Source: Candidatus Peribacteria bacterium
Lineage (GTDB): Bacteria; Patescibacteriota; Gracilibacteria; UBA1369; LOWO2-01-FULL-3
DNA: 64,000 nucleotides
Reading direction: 5' to 3'
Assembly: GCA_943358175.1 (NCBI GenBank)
Contig: CALRGV010000002.1
Coordinates: forward strand, 51,328 to 115,327
How positions within the stretch are numbered: the first letter of the stretch is position 1; each line of letters starts with the position of its first letter. Of the stretch, positions 44,549-52,385 are shown in pieces. Position numbers and translations under genes: made by a program. The notes beneath the pieces were generated by a model that was not told where the DNA came from, did no database searches, and worked only from the letters and a program-made list of their open reading frames with translations.

Positions 44549-45235
44549 CTACTTGGTATTAACAACCTTTTTAAAAACTCCTCTTATTGTATCAAGAAAG
44601 TAAGTCAAAGACTTAATTGCATCATCGTTACCAGGCACAGGGTAAGTTACGCTTGTAGGATCAGCATTAGTATCCACAATTCCCACCACCGGAATTCTCA
44701 TTCTCCTGGCTTCCTTTACAACAATTTTATCTCTCAAAGCATCAACTACAAAAACCACATCAGGTTTAGAAGTCATATTCTGAACACCTCCTAAAGCAAT
44801 TTGTAATTTATCCTTAATTTTTTTAAGTTTAGAAATTTCTTTTTTTGTATATTTGGAAATTTCACCTGTCTCCTCCTGACGTTTAAGATCAGCAAGATAT
44901 TTAGTTCTGGACTTAATAGTAGAAAAATTTGTAAGAAGACCTGGAATCCATTTTGATATTACATAAGGCATGTGACATTCCTTAGCCAATTCTTCAACCA
45001 GTTTAACTGACTGAGGCTTTGTACTGACAAAAAGTACAACCTTATTTTCAGCAACACACTTAGACAAAAAAGCCAAAGCCTTTTCCAGCATCTCGTATGT
45101 CTTCTCAAGATTGATAATATGGATACCATTACGCTCACCATGAATATATTTTTTCATGCGAGGGTTCCATTTCTGTGTGCGATGTCCGATATGCACAGCA
45201 TTATCAAACATTTTTTTAACTTCATCTTTTTGCAT
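44549..45235 (-). CDS. rpsB: Small ribosomal subunit protein uS2
   Basis: 228 aa. Family blocks include AVHIGHRTQKWNPRMKKYIHGERNGIHIINLEKTYEML, WIPGLLTNF, and the C-terminal PDVVFVVDALRDKIVVKEARRMRIPVVGIVDTNADPTSVTYPVPGNDDA. It is the first gene of the operon rpsB, membrane protein, tsf, ribBA, ribD. Unusually for this window, AAGGA stands just before the start, and TGGCTATAAC about 35 nt upstream is a good extended -10. The leader holds a small TTTAC/GTAAA hairpin next to the start that might serve in S2 feedback (inference). Confidence 0.97.
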   Translation of the reverse strand: MQKDEVKKMFDNAVHIGHRTQKWNPRMKKYIHGERNGIHIINLEKTYEMLEKALAFLSKCVAENKVVLFVSTKPQSVKLVEELAKECHMPYVISKWIPGLLTNFSTIKSRTKYLADLKRQEETGEISKYTKKEISKLKKIKDKLQIALGGVQNMTSKPDVVFVVDALRDKIVVKEARRMRIPVVGIVDTNADPTSVTYPVPGNDDAIKSLTYFLDTIRGVFKKVVNTK

Positions 45236-45394
45236 AATCCTTGGGGTTTACGCCAGTAAATCATTAATTTGCGTTATAGCCAGGCCACTTAAGGCTAGGA
45301 GGATTCCACAAGCTGAAATACCGACTTGATATAAAAAAACAACAGCGTTAATCTAAAGAAAACGAAGCTCAATTGCAAGCCAAAATAATAAAAT

Positions 45395-45670
45395 ATGACC
45401 AAATTAGAAAAAATCAGAAAACAATTAGATCTAATTGACAACAAGATTGTTGAAATACTACAAGAAAGAGCAAAACTGATAATGAAAATAAAAGAAGTAA
45501 AAGAAAATGAAAAAATAAGGATAAAAGACCCAAAAAGAGAGCAATACATACTCGAAAAAATGGAAAACAACTACGAAAGAGAAATTTTCAAAAAAATTCT
45601 CCTAGAATCCAGGAAACTCCAAGCTAAGGATACCCAAAAAGCAGCCTTGCAAAAACCAGGTAAAATATGA
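45395..45670 (+). CDS. Chorismate mutase-like protein (AroQ class)
   Basis: 91 aa, all-helical, the size of a monofunctional AroQ domain. The pattern LEKIRKQLDLIDNKIVEILQERAKLIMKIKEVKE matches the first long helix, with the Arg and Lys that bind chorismate carboxylates, followed by DPKREQYILEKM and the last helix EIFKKILLESRKLQ. It would convert chorismate to prephenate. No other aromatic amino acid gene is near, but chorismate is also the substrate of pabA/pabB in this window. The stop is TGA. Confidence 0.75.
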   Translation: MTKLEKIRKQLDLIDNKIVEILQERAKLIMKIKEVKENEKIRIKDPKREQYILEKMENNYEREIFKKILLESRKLQAKDTQKAALQKPGKI

Positions 45671-45676
45671 TATAAT
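45647..45676 (+). promoter_or_regulatory. Promoter of the RsbW-like/STAS/PrsW group
   Basis: TTGCAA, 18 nt, TATAAT; the -35 lies within the end of the chorismate mutase gene, and the ATG at 45700 is 24 nt beyond the -10. Confidence 0.65.
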
Positions 45677-45699
45677 ACAACAAGCTAAAAACAAAAAAA

Positions 45700-46230
45700 A
45701 TGAATTTAAATTCAAATCAAAACGCCGATACAAAAATAAGTATTTCGATGCCGACAAATGCTTACTTCATGTCTGGGATTAGAGATTTCACCTTAAACAT
45801 GATCAAAAACACCACTAACTTTACGGAACAGTGGGCCTTTAGATTCCAATCTGTAGTAGATGAATTATGCAATAACGCTATAGAATACGGATCACAACCT
45901 GGAAGCGAAATTGGTATAACCTTCATATATGTCAAAGACAACTATCTGGACATTATAGTGGAAGACACAGGGACGGGAAAAAATAAAATTAACGCCCAGG
46001 AACTTAGAAAACTCTTTGATTCAAGAAAAGAAGTTGGGTATGTATTCAGCGGAATAAGAGGAAGAGGACTTGTTAAAATAATAGGAGAATGGAGCGATGA
46101 ATTGAATTTTGTCGATCGTCCGGAAGGAGGAATGTCGGTAAGCGTGAGAAAATATATAAAAAATGTCAGACAACCGACGGGCGGCTCACCAATAAGCAAT
46201 GTCGTAAACACATTAGTTCTTAACATATAA
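45700..46230 (+). CDS. RsbW/SpoIIAB-like histidine-kinase-fold ATPase (anti-sigma kinase)
   Basis: 176 aa, HATPase_c_2 domain. The N box is DELCNNAIEYGS, the G1 box VEDTGTGKN and the G2 region GIRGRGLVKIIGEWSDEL. Such proteins bind a sigma factor or other target and phosphorylate STAS antagonists on Ser/Thr. The next gene, 3 nt downstream, encodes a STAS protein, and a further STAS/phosphatase pair is at 35294-36795. An insertion between G1 and G2 (INAQELRKLFDSRKEVGYVFS) replaces the usual short lid. The kinase role is inferred from the fold; the sigma partner is not in the window. Confidence 0.88.
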   Translation: MNLNSNQNADTKISISMPTNAYFMSGIRDFTLNMIKNTTNFTEQWAFRFQSVVDELCNNAIEYGSQPGSEIGITFIYVKDNYLDIIVEDTGTGKNKINAQELRKLFDSRKEVGYVFSGIRGRGLVKIIGEWSDELNFVDRPEGGMSVSVRKYIKNVRQPTGGSPISNVVNTLVLNI

Positions 46231-46233
46231 AAA

Positions 46234-46950
46234 ATGACCGAATCAAGCATCGTAATAGAGGAGTTAACCGGACTTAACAAAGCCGTAAAAAACATCCGAA
46301 TTTCAGGACAATTAGACGAGAGCAATGTGGATGAAAAAATTCAGGTTATTTATAAAATTTTTGAAACAACACCAAAGGGAGTAAATATGATTTTTGATCT
46401 CGAAAATTTGGACTACATGAATAGTAAATCAATCGGTTACTTAACCGATTTATACGGAAAAGTAACAGAAAGTGGTGGAACAGTTGCAATCGCCAAGCCA
46501 AAACCAAATATTACCGATATTTTACAGGTAGTAGGATTAACTCAATTAATTAAAACTTTTGATTCGATGGAAGAAGCAAAAAAATACATCAATGAAAACG
46601 GTAGTGCTACAACCGAAGCAGCAATTCCTACAGCACCAGTAACACCGGTTATTACAACCCCAGTAGTTACGACACCTGCGCCAGTCACTCCAGTTGTCAC
46701 AACTACAGCTACTCCAGTGGTTACCACGATACCTGCACCAACTACTCCAATTACTCCTGCACCAGTTGCTCCAGTCATCCCAACTACTCCAATGGCTACC
46801 ACAACTCCAGTTACACCTGCGCCAGTTATACCAACCCCGGCTACGCCAGTGGTCACAGCACAAGCTACGCCAGTGGCCGCAACACCAGCCCCAACAACTA
46901 CCCCAGAAATAACTATTACCCCACCTACACCATCAACTCCTACCGCCTAA
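46234..46950 (+). CDS. STAS-domain protein with Pro/Thr-rich repetitive tail
   Basis: 238 aa. Residues 1-120 are a STAS domain (KNIRISGQLDESNVDEKI, FDLENLDYMNSKSIGYLTDL with the probable phospho-Ser in NSKS). Residues 128-238 are an irregular repeat of Pro, Thr and Val units (TPVVTT, APVTPV), probably disordered and perhaps a linker or a glycosylation-like region. It should be the antagonist partner of the kinase encoded just upstream (3-nt gap). A STAS domain with such a tail is uncommon. The minus-strand ORFs 46542-46863 are shadows of the repeat. Confidence 0.85.
   Translation: MTESSIVIEELTGLNKAVKNIRISGQLDESNVDEKIQVIYKIFETTPKGVNMIFDLENLDYMNSKSIGYLTDLYGKVTESGGTVAIAKPKPNITDILQVVGLTQLIKTFDSMEEAKKYINENGSATTEAAIPTAPVTPVITTPVVTTPAPVTPVVTTTATPVVTTIPAPTTPITPAPVAPVIPTTPMATTTPVTPAPVIPTPATPVVTAQATPVAATPAPTTTPEITITPPTPSTPTA
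46620..46945. repeat. Degenerate Pro/Thr/Val-coding repeat tract
   Basis: Many imperfect copies of 12- to 18-nt units such as CCAGTTGTCACAACT and CCAGTGGTTACCACG. They are prone to unit gain or loss, so tail length may vary among strains. Confidence 0.8.
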
Positions 46951-46981
46951 GTATCAATAATAAAGAGCTAATGAGCCAAAA

Positions 46982-48388
46982 ATGCTTGATAATTCACTTA
47001 TCCGCCTAGGTCTCTCCACACTTCTAGCCGCAATTCCAATTGCGGTTTGGCTTTTTATCACACTCAAACAAGGACCAAGTAGCAAGAAAATAGCCCTAAT
47101 GGTCTTTGGATTTGGATGTATTACCGCTCCGGCACTTCTTGGATTACAAGTAGTATGGGAAGGAAAAACAGCCCTAATATTAGCTCTAATTCCGATAGTG
47201 GGACTTAGTATACTCATTGTGGACTCCTATGCTAAAAAAGCTATTCTAGCCATCCTTTTCATCCTAGGAATAGCCTCCAACTACCTAGAAAAAATAAAAT
47301 GGATATGGACTATAAAAATTCCTCAATTTAATTTACAGTCAGCAATTGACTCAAACGCATCTTCCTATATCACAGCGACAATACTTTCATTACTACTATT
47401 TGTAATACTAGAGGAAAACATCAAACTCTATGTAATGAGAACTATAGATAGAAAAACTCTATATATCTCGAAAATCAATGATGCAATGATCTACGCCATA
47501 GCAGCGGCATTGGGATTTTCATTCGTGGAAAATATTTATTATTTATATAGTTTGTGGCCGACAATAAGCACCGGCGAATTAGTAACCATGTACGTTTTCC
47601 GCGGAATTTTCACAACAGCTGCACATATGACTTATTCCGGTATTTTTGGATATTATTATGGAATAGGAAAATTCTCCATGGTCATAAATCAACAAAATCT
47701 TATAGCTGGAGATCATGACAGAATATCTCAAATAATCTCAAAAATATTCAATATCCCACCAAGCGAAGCATTTAGACAGAAAATGGTTTTGAAAGGTCTA
47801 TTTATTGCAATGACAATGCACTTTTCAATTAATTTCATGCTTCAATTACAGATGGACTATGGAATTCAAATTCTATTACCAATAGTCATTCTCACCAATA
47901 TTGGAATGTACCTTTTTCTGCAATATCTAATGGATCGCAAAGCTGGACATCTCATTCTCCTTGTAGATCCTAGCACAAAAAAAAGATCAACAATGGTCAA
48001 AAAAGATGAAGACGTTGTCATTGAACTAATGACCATGTGGCTCAAAGATCAGAAGTACGTCGACGTAATTCACATTTGCGAAAGACTTCTGGAAAGAGAT
48101 CCTGACAACAACGTCGTTAAAATGTTTAAAGCAAAAGCCATGGACGAAATGGACGAAAAAAATATTTACAAAAAAGTACTTGGAACAATTATAAAAACAA
48201 ACGACGATCTATCTAGCAGTGACAAAAGCATAATTTCCAAATACGTTTCACAAAATGAAACACAAAAGAAAACTCAAAAGACGCCGGAACCAAAAAAAGA
48301 GCCTCAAAATGAACAGCAAAAACCTCCTATCGCACAAAAAAAAGATATTTTGGAAAACCTCACCGGAGAAGGAACTTTTAAATTATAA
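46982..48388 (+). CDS. PrsW-like intramembrane glutamic protease
   Basis: 468 aa with about nine TM helices in residues 1-325 and a soluble C-terminal part (325-468) that contains a short TPR-like helix pair and a Gln/Lys/Pro tail. The PrsW/CAAX-like motifs are EENIKL (EExxK), GFSFVENIYY (FxxxEN), FRGIFTTAAHMTYSGIFGYYYG and MTMHFSINF, giving the catalytic Glu and His residues. PrsW cleaves the anti-sigma factor RsiW in Bacillus (family knowledge). Standing 31 nt after a kinase/STAS pair, it may belong to the same signalling route, although no membrane anti-sigma substrate is seen here. Confidence 0.85.
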   Translation: MLDNSLIRLGLSTLLAAIPIAVWLFITLKQGPSSKKIALMVFGFGCITAPALLGLQVVWEGKTALILALIPIVGLSILIVDSYAKKAILAILFILGIASNYLEKIKWIWTIKIPQFNLQSAIDSNASSYITATILSLLLFVILEENIKLYVMRTIDRKTLYISKINDAMIYAIAAALGFSFVENIYYLYSLWPTISTGELVTMYVFRGIFTTAAHMTYSGIFGYYYGIGKFSMVINQQNLIAGDHDRISQIISKIFNIPPSEAFRQKMVLKGLFIAMTMHFSINFMLQLQMDYGIQILLPIVILTNIGMYLFLQYLMDRKAGHLILLVDPSTKKRSTMVKKDEDVVIELMTMWLKDQKYVDVIHICERLLERDPDNNVVKMFKAKAMDEMDEKNIYKKVLGTIIKTNDDLSSSDKSIISKYVSQNETQKKTQKTPEPKKEPQNEQQKPPIAQKKDILENLTGEGTFKL

Positions 48389-48422
48389 AAAAATAAGGTA
48401 AACTCAGGATAACCAAATTTCC

Positions 48423-49538
48423 ATGAGTTTTAGAAAAGCAAAAATCGCCCTGGTTTTCGATTGGATGACAAACAACGGAGGCGCGGAAAAAGTAAATGCT
48501 GTTCTGCATAAAATGTTTCCCCAAGCCCCAATTTTCACATCCATATTTAATCCGGAAACAATCAAAGGATTCGAAAAGGCGGCAATCACGACATCCTTTA
48601 TTCAAAATCTTCCCTTTGCTAAAAACAAGCATCAGTTATACCTAAAATTAATGCCATACGCTTACGAATTATTCGATTTAAGCAACTACGACATCGTGAT
48701 TTCCAGCTCTCATTCTTGTGCCAAAGGAATAATTACAAAACCTGAAACAATGCACATTTGCTATTGTCATACTCCCATGAGATATGCCTGGGATAATTGG
48801 CATAGTTACATTCGCGATTACAAAATGAATCCGCTTCTAAAAAGTTTCGCAAAAAAAAGTCTTCATAAATTAAGAATGTGGGACCGCCTATCCGCGGATA
48901 GAGTAGATCATTTCATCGCAAATTCAGAAACTACAAAAAAAAGAATAAACAAATACTACAGAAGAGATTCAGATGTCATTCATCCAATGATTGACAGTAA
49001 AAAATTCTATATATCCAAAGAAACAAAAGGATATTTCCTGGCAGTAGGCAGATTAATTCCATACAAAAAATTTGATTTAATAATAGAAGCCTTTAACCAA
49101 ATAGGGTTACCACTAAAAATAGTGGGAGAGGGAATAGTGGAAAACGAATTGCGCAGCAAAGCAAAAGGAAATATTGAATTTCTGGGAAACATCGATGACA
49201 AAAGCTTGCAAAGAGTATATAGCGAATGCGAAGCATTAATATTCCCACAAGTAGAAGATTTCGGCATCACTACGCTCGAAGCCATGGCTTCAGGCAGACC
49301 GGTAATTGCCTTCAATCAGGGAGGAGCAATTGACACTATTATCGACAATAAAACCGGAATTTTCTTCAACAAACAAACCCCGGAACACTTGATTGCTGCA
49401 ATTCAAACTTATCAAAAAAATAAAAATAAATTCGACTCTCATGACATCAAAAAACATTCCCAAACCTTCGACCGAGAAGAATTCGAAAACAAGCTCAATC
49501 AATATATCGAAGAGAAATGGAATAGATGGCAAAGATAA
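48423..49538 (+). CDS. GT4-family glycosyltransferase
   Basis: 371 aa, GT-B fold. The N-terminal half has the acceptor-side landmarks KIALVFDWMTNNGGAEKV, CHTPMRYAWD and ANSETTKKRI. The C-terminal half has the sugar-nucleotide site FLAVGRLIPYKKFDLIIEAF, LGNIDDKSLQRVYSECEALIFPQVEDFGITTLEAMASGRPVIAFNQGG, with the EDFGITTLE form of the E-x7-E motif. It resembles WbaZ-type mannosyltransferases of O-antigen and exopolysaccharide loci, but the sugar and acceptor cannot be set from sequence. It stands alone, without other polysaccharide genes. Confidence 0.85.
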   Translation: MSFRKAKIALVFDWMTNNGGAEKVNAVLHKMFPQAPIFTSIFNPETIKGFEKAAITTSFIQNLPFAKNKHQLYLKLMPYAYELFDLSNYDIVISSSHSCAKGIITKPETMHICYCHTPMRYAWDNWHSYIRDYKMNPLLKSFAKKSLHKLRMWDRLSADRVDHFIANSETTKKRINKYYRRDSDVIHPMIDSKKFYISKETKGYFLAVGRLIPYKKFDLIIEAFNQIGLPLKIVGEGIVENELRSKAKGNIEFLGNIDDKSLQRVYSECEALIFPQVEDFGITTLEAMASGRPVIAFNQGGAIDTIIDNKTGIFFNKQTPEHLIAAIQTYQKNKNKFDSHDIKKHSQTFDREEFENKLNQYIEEKWNRWQR

Positions 49539-49540
49539 AA

Positions 49541-49646
49541 GCGGGTGGTTCAGGTATTGTATTTTAAAATTTTGCGAATAAAGCCCAGTCGTGACGGGCG
49601 ACTCTTGAGCGAAATTTTAAAATACAATACCTGAACCAGGACCCGC
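49541..49646. repeat. Long palindromic hairpin with second conserved-type core
   Basis: Outer arms GGTTCAGGTATTGTATTTTA pair fully with their complement on the far side, with GCGGGT/ACCCGC at the base. The core between GCG.. and ..GCG contains AGTCG-TGACGGG-CGACT. It starts 3 nt after the glycosyltransferase stop and ends 10 nt before the stop of the convergent pilin-like gene. Confidence 0.85.
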
Positions 49647-49655
49647 AACATATTT

Positions 49656-50228
49656 CTAACCCGTCACTAAAGAGATTATAATATTCACAAAAGCCCAGGC
49701 CACCAAAGTCATTACCATTCCAATAACTCCATACTGAATAGCCTTCTTTCCTTGATCCTTTTCATTGGAAACTCCGGCAAACAGATAAAGATATCCACCA
49801 TAAACAATTCCTCCAACCGCAGCAAGTCCTGACATTCCTATAATAAACTGCAAAATATAGCGAATATAATAGGGGATCATCCAGAGATGAATTGATCCTG
49901 TTTTAATACCACAGGCAAGTATGTCATTAGAAGTATTCTTTTTTGGATCTATATCAGGCTTAAAAACATCATCAGGAGGAGTAGGAGCAGGACCACAATC
50001 AATTCCAGTATTAAAAATTTCTTTCTTCACCCAACACGAATCCTTCGCAACCTCACCCATCAAATACTCGCACTCAACAACAGTTTTTTTAGTAGAAGGA
50101 AGAACAGTACCACTAGTACTTGTATCCTCAGGAACTGCCGGATTAGCCGCAAAAACCGCACCGGAAAACTGCAAAAAAGAAACAATTAATAATAATCCCC
50201 AAACTGCTGTTTTATTGAAAAAATTCAT
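49656..50228 (-). CDS. VirB2/TrbC-like secreted pilin-type membrane protein
   Basis: 190 aa. Signal peptide (about 1-28, GLLLIVSFLQFSGAVFA), then a Cys-containing polar region with four Cys (CEYL, CWV, CGP, CGI; about 50-105), then two TM helices: residues about 115-140 and 165-188 (GVIGMVMTLVAWAFVNIIISLV). The GGIVYGGYLYLFAGVSNEKDQGKKAIQYG loop between them is typical of VirB2/TrbC and of related CPR proteins. It may be a structural subunit of a pilus or channel served by the ATPase at 20520 (inference). The four Cys suggest disulphides outside the cell. Confidence 0.7.
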   Translation of the reverse strand: MNFFNKTAVWGLLLIVSFLQFSGAVFAANPAVPEDTSTSGTVLPSTKKTVVECEYLMGEVAKDSCWVKKEIFNTGIDCGPAPTPPDDVFKPDIDPKKNTSNDILACGIKTGSIHLWMIPYYIRYILQFIIGMSGLAAVGGIVYGGYLYLFAGVSNEKDQGKKAIQYGVIGMVMTLVAWAFVNIIISLVTG

Positions 50229-50297
50229 TAAATTTAGAATATCACACTTGCTCTTTTGAATTCAACAGCTAAGATGTATTGGCTAATTCAACCTAAA

Positions 50298-51656
50298 ATG
50301 ACCGAAAAATCAACTGCAACCATTGCCATCATAGGTAGACCAAACGTCGGCAAATCCTCTCTTTTCAACAGATTAATTGGAAAGAAATATGCCGTAACTT
50401 CTGATGTTGCCGGAACTACCAGAGACAGGTTATTCCACAGCTACGAGTGTGATGACTACAACACCATTCTGGTAGACACAGGGGGGCTTGAATACGACAA
50501 AAAAGAGAATATTGAAGCAGATGTGCAATTACAGGCCAAGGTCGCCATAAACGAAGCAGACGTTGTCATGTTTGTGATAAACAACATGGAAGAACTGACA
50601 AAAAATGACTATTTGGCAGCAGATATTCTAAGAAAATCTAAAAAGGAAATTATTTTAGTAGCTAATAAATGCGAAAATATTGGTTCAAAAAACGAAACTT
50701 ACCAATATTACGAATTAGGCTTTGATAGTGCCGTTCTAGTTTCAGCAATTCACAATAAGGGAATTAAAGAATTAGAAGAAGAAATAGCAAAAAGACTAAA
50801 GAAGCTAAAAATAAGTAAGAAAAAAATTCAAACTAAAAGAGATACCTGTAACGTTTGCATAATCGGAAAACCAAACGCCGGAAAATCTTCACTGGTCAAT
50901 GCTTTATTTGGAGCGGAAAAAATAATTGTATCGGATATCGCCGGAACAACCAGAGATACAATTGATACGGAAATTACTTACAACGAAAAAAAGTTTAATT
51001 TAATAGATACCGCCGGCTTACGACGCCCTGGTAAAATAGAGAAGGGAATTGAGAAATACAGCAGTCTCAGAGGTCTTAGCGCCGTGGAAAGATCAGATAT
51101 AGTAGTTTTATTGATTGATGGTACAAGCGGAATAACCAAAGGAGATTGTCACATTGCCGAATACGCCCTTGATGCCGAAAAAGGTTTAATTATCGCCATT
51201 AACAAGATAGACCTATTTAAAGAAACAGATGAAAAGAAAGGAGAATTAATTTGGAAACTCAAACAAAAATTTGCCTTCGTACCTTGGGCTCCGGTTGTTT
51301 TTATTTCAACAAAAAACAAAAAGAATATATACGAAATATTAAATTTATCGGAAAAAATTATTGAAGAAAGGAAAAAGCGTATTTCAACACCTGAATTAAA
51401 CAAGTTCCTTCAAAGGATAATGATGAGACACAAACCGGCCAGCACGAGCAACAAAAAGCCGAAATTCATGTATTCAAGCCAGGTGGATACTAATCCACCA
51501 AAGTTCTTGCTGTTTTTCAAAAATGGAGACAAGCTTCACTTTTCATATCCACGCTATTTGGAAAATGAAATTCGAAAAGAATATGGCTTCAACGGCACAG
51601 CTATTCAATTAAAATTAAAAACTCAAGCTCCAAACAGAGGAGAAGAGAAAAATTAA
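50298..51656 (+). CDS. der: Ribosome biogenesis GTPase Der (EngA)
   Basis: 452 aa from the ATG at 50298 (MTEKSTATIAIIGRPNVGKSS), preferred to the track start 42 nt earlier because a -10-like TAAGAT falls in between. Two tandem G domains are the hallmark: GRPNVGKSS with DTGG and NKCE, then GKPNAGKSS with DTAG and NKID. A KH-like C-terminal domain follows (PPKFLLFFKNGDKLHFSYPRYLENEIRKEYGFNGT). Der is needed for 50S subunit assembly. It overlaps the next gene tail to tail by 4 nt. Confidence 0.95.
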   Translation: MTEKSTATIAIIGRPNVGKSSLFNRLIGKKYAVTSDVAGTTRDRLFHSYECDDYNTILVDTGGLEYDKKENIEADVQLQAKVAINEADVVMFVINNMEELTKNDYLAADILRKSKKEIILVANKCENIGSKNETYQYYELGFDSAVLVSAIHNKGIKELEEEIAKRLKKLKISKKKIQTKRDTCNVCIIGKPNAGKSSLVNALFGAEKIIVSDIAGTTRDTIDTEITYNEKKFNLIDTAGLRRPGKIEKGIEKYSSLRGLSAVERSDIVVLLIDGTSGITKGDCHIAEYALDAEKGLIIAINKIDLFKETDEKKGELIWKLKQKFAFVPWAPVVFISTKNKKNIYEILNLSEKIIEERKKRISTPELNKFLQRIMMRHKPASTSNKKPKFMYSSQVDTNPPKFLLFFKNGDKLHFSYPRYLENEIRKEYGFNGTAIQLKLKTQAPNRGEEKN

Positions 51657-52363
51657 TTTTTCTCAAGATTCAACTCGCGAAACTTATCCAAAGTTATTTT
51701 TGAATTCCCAAATTTAGCTTTCCACAAACCACGATATTCTCGACGACGATCAAAATTATGGAACTTAAGAATATGTTCATTCATCAAAAGACTTGAGGAA
51801 TCTCCTAGGTTCTCAGCCTTTCTTCGAGCTCTTTTTAACTGCCAGCCGAGCAAACCCTTTTCAATCAAATTGCCGATAATTCCCCCAAGAAACCACTCCA
51901 AAGCCACTTTTATTTGACTATCATCGAAAGAAAAAACTGGTTTATTAACATTAAAATCATCATCCACCCAAACGTTTTCATTGATAAAATCTCTATAAAC
52001 ACCATCATTAATAACTGGAACTAAAGTCTTAATCCAAACTCTTAAATAAACATCATCTTCAATAGCAATCTGTGATAAATTCAAAAAACTATCATCAACA
52101 AAAAAACTGAGACAAAATCTTCCGGCAACCTTTTTCCCGTGCCTTCTTACCCCAAGCAAATGCAACACTCCAGTAACAAGAATACGCACAATAAAAAGAC
52201 GCCCTCTCCTCGCGACAATAAAAAGATCAATATCACTACATTTAGTTAAATTGGAAAAGGCTAAATTATTACAAACCGCCACCATCCTTAGAAAAGGAAC
52301 AAAATTTAAAAAGCGCATATACTTTTCCACCTTTCTCCACATTTGTTTTTCTAAATCTTCCAT
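51653..52363 (-). CDS. Nucleotidyltransferase-superfamily protein of unknown role
   Basis: 236 aa. The only clear landmark is the minimal nucleotidyltransferase motif around residue 45 (SDIDLFIVARRGRLFIVR), with a preceding helix and NLAF where the G-S motif would sit. A third acidic residue (FVDDSF) may complete the site. The rest is helical and basic, without a TM segment. Lack of the usual GS before the D-x-D leaves catalytic activity uncertain. It is divergent from uvrC by 22 nt, so their promoters overlap. Confidence 0.65.
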   Translation of the reverse strand: MEDLEKQMWRKVEKYMRFLNFVPFLRMVAVCNNLAFSNLTKCSDIDLFIVARRGRLFIVRILVTGVLHLLGVRRHGKKVAGRFCLSFFVDDSFLNLSQIAIEDDVYLRVWIKTLVPVINDGVYRDFINENVWVDDDFNVNKPVFSFDDSQIKVALEWFLGGIIGNLIEKGLLGWQLKRARRKAENLGDSSSLLMNEHILKFHNFDRRREYRGLWKAKFGNSKITLDKFRELNLEKN

Positions 52364-52371
52364 AACTTAGG

Positions 52372-52377
52372 TATAAT
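52372..52377 (+). promoter_or_regulatory. -10 element of uvrC
   Basis: TATAAT 9 nt before the ATG at 52386; the predicted transcript starts at or next to the start codon, so uvrC is probably leaderless or nearly so. Confidence 0.5.
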
Positions 52378-52385
52378 CCAAATAT

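Noticed and set aside
45236-45394. Riboswitch upstream of rpsB or the chorismate mutase
   Set aside because: Only a small TTTAC/GTAAA hairpin and promoter boxes are seen; no known riboswitch core was recognised.
46542-46863. Minus-strand Gly/Val- and Cys/Trp-rich ORFs
   Set aside because: Antisense shadows of the Pro/Thr repeat in the STAS gene.
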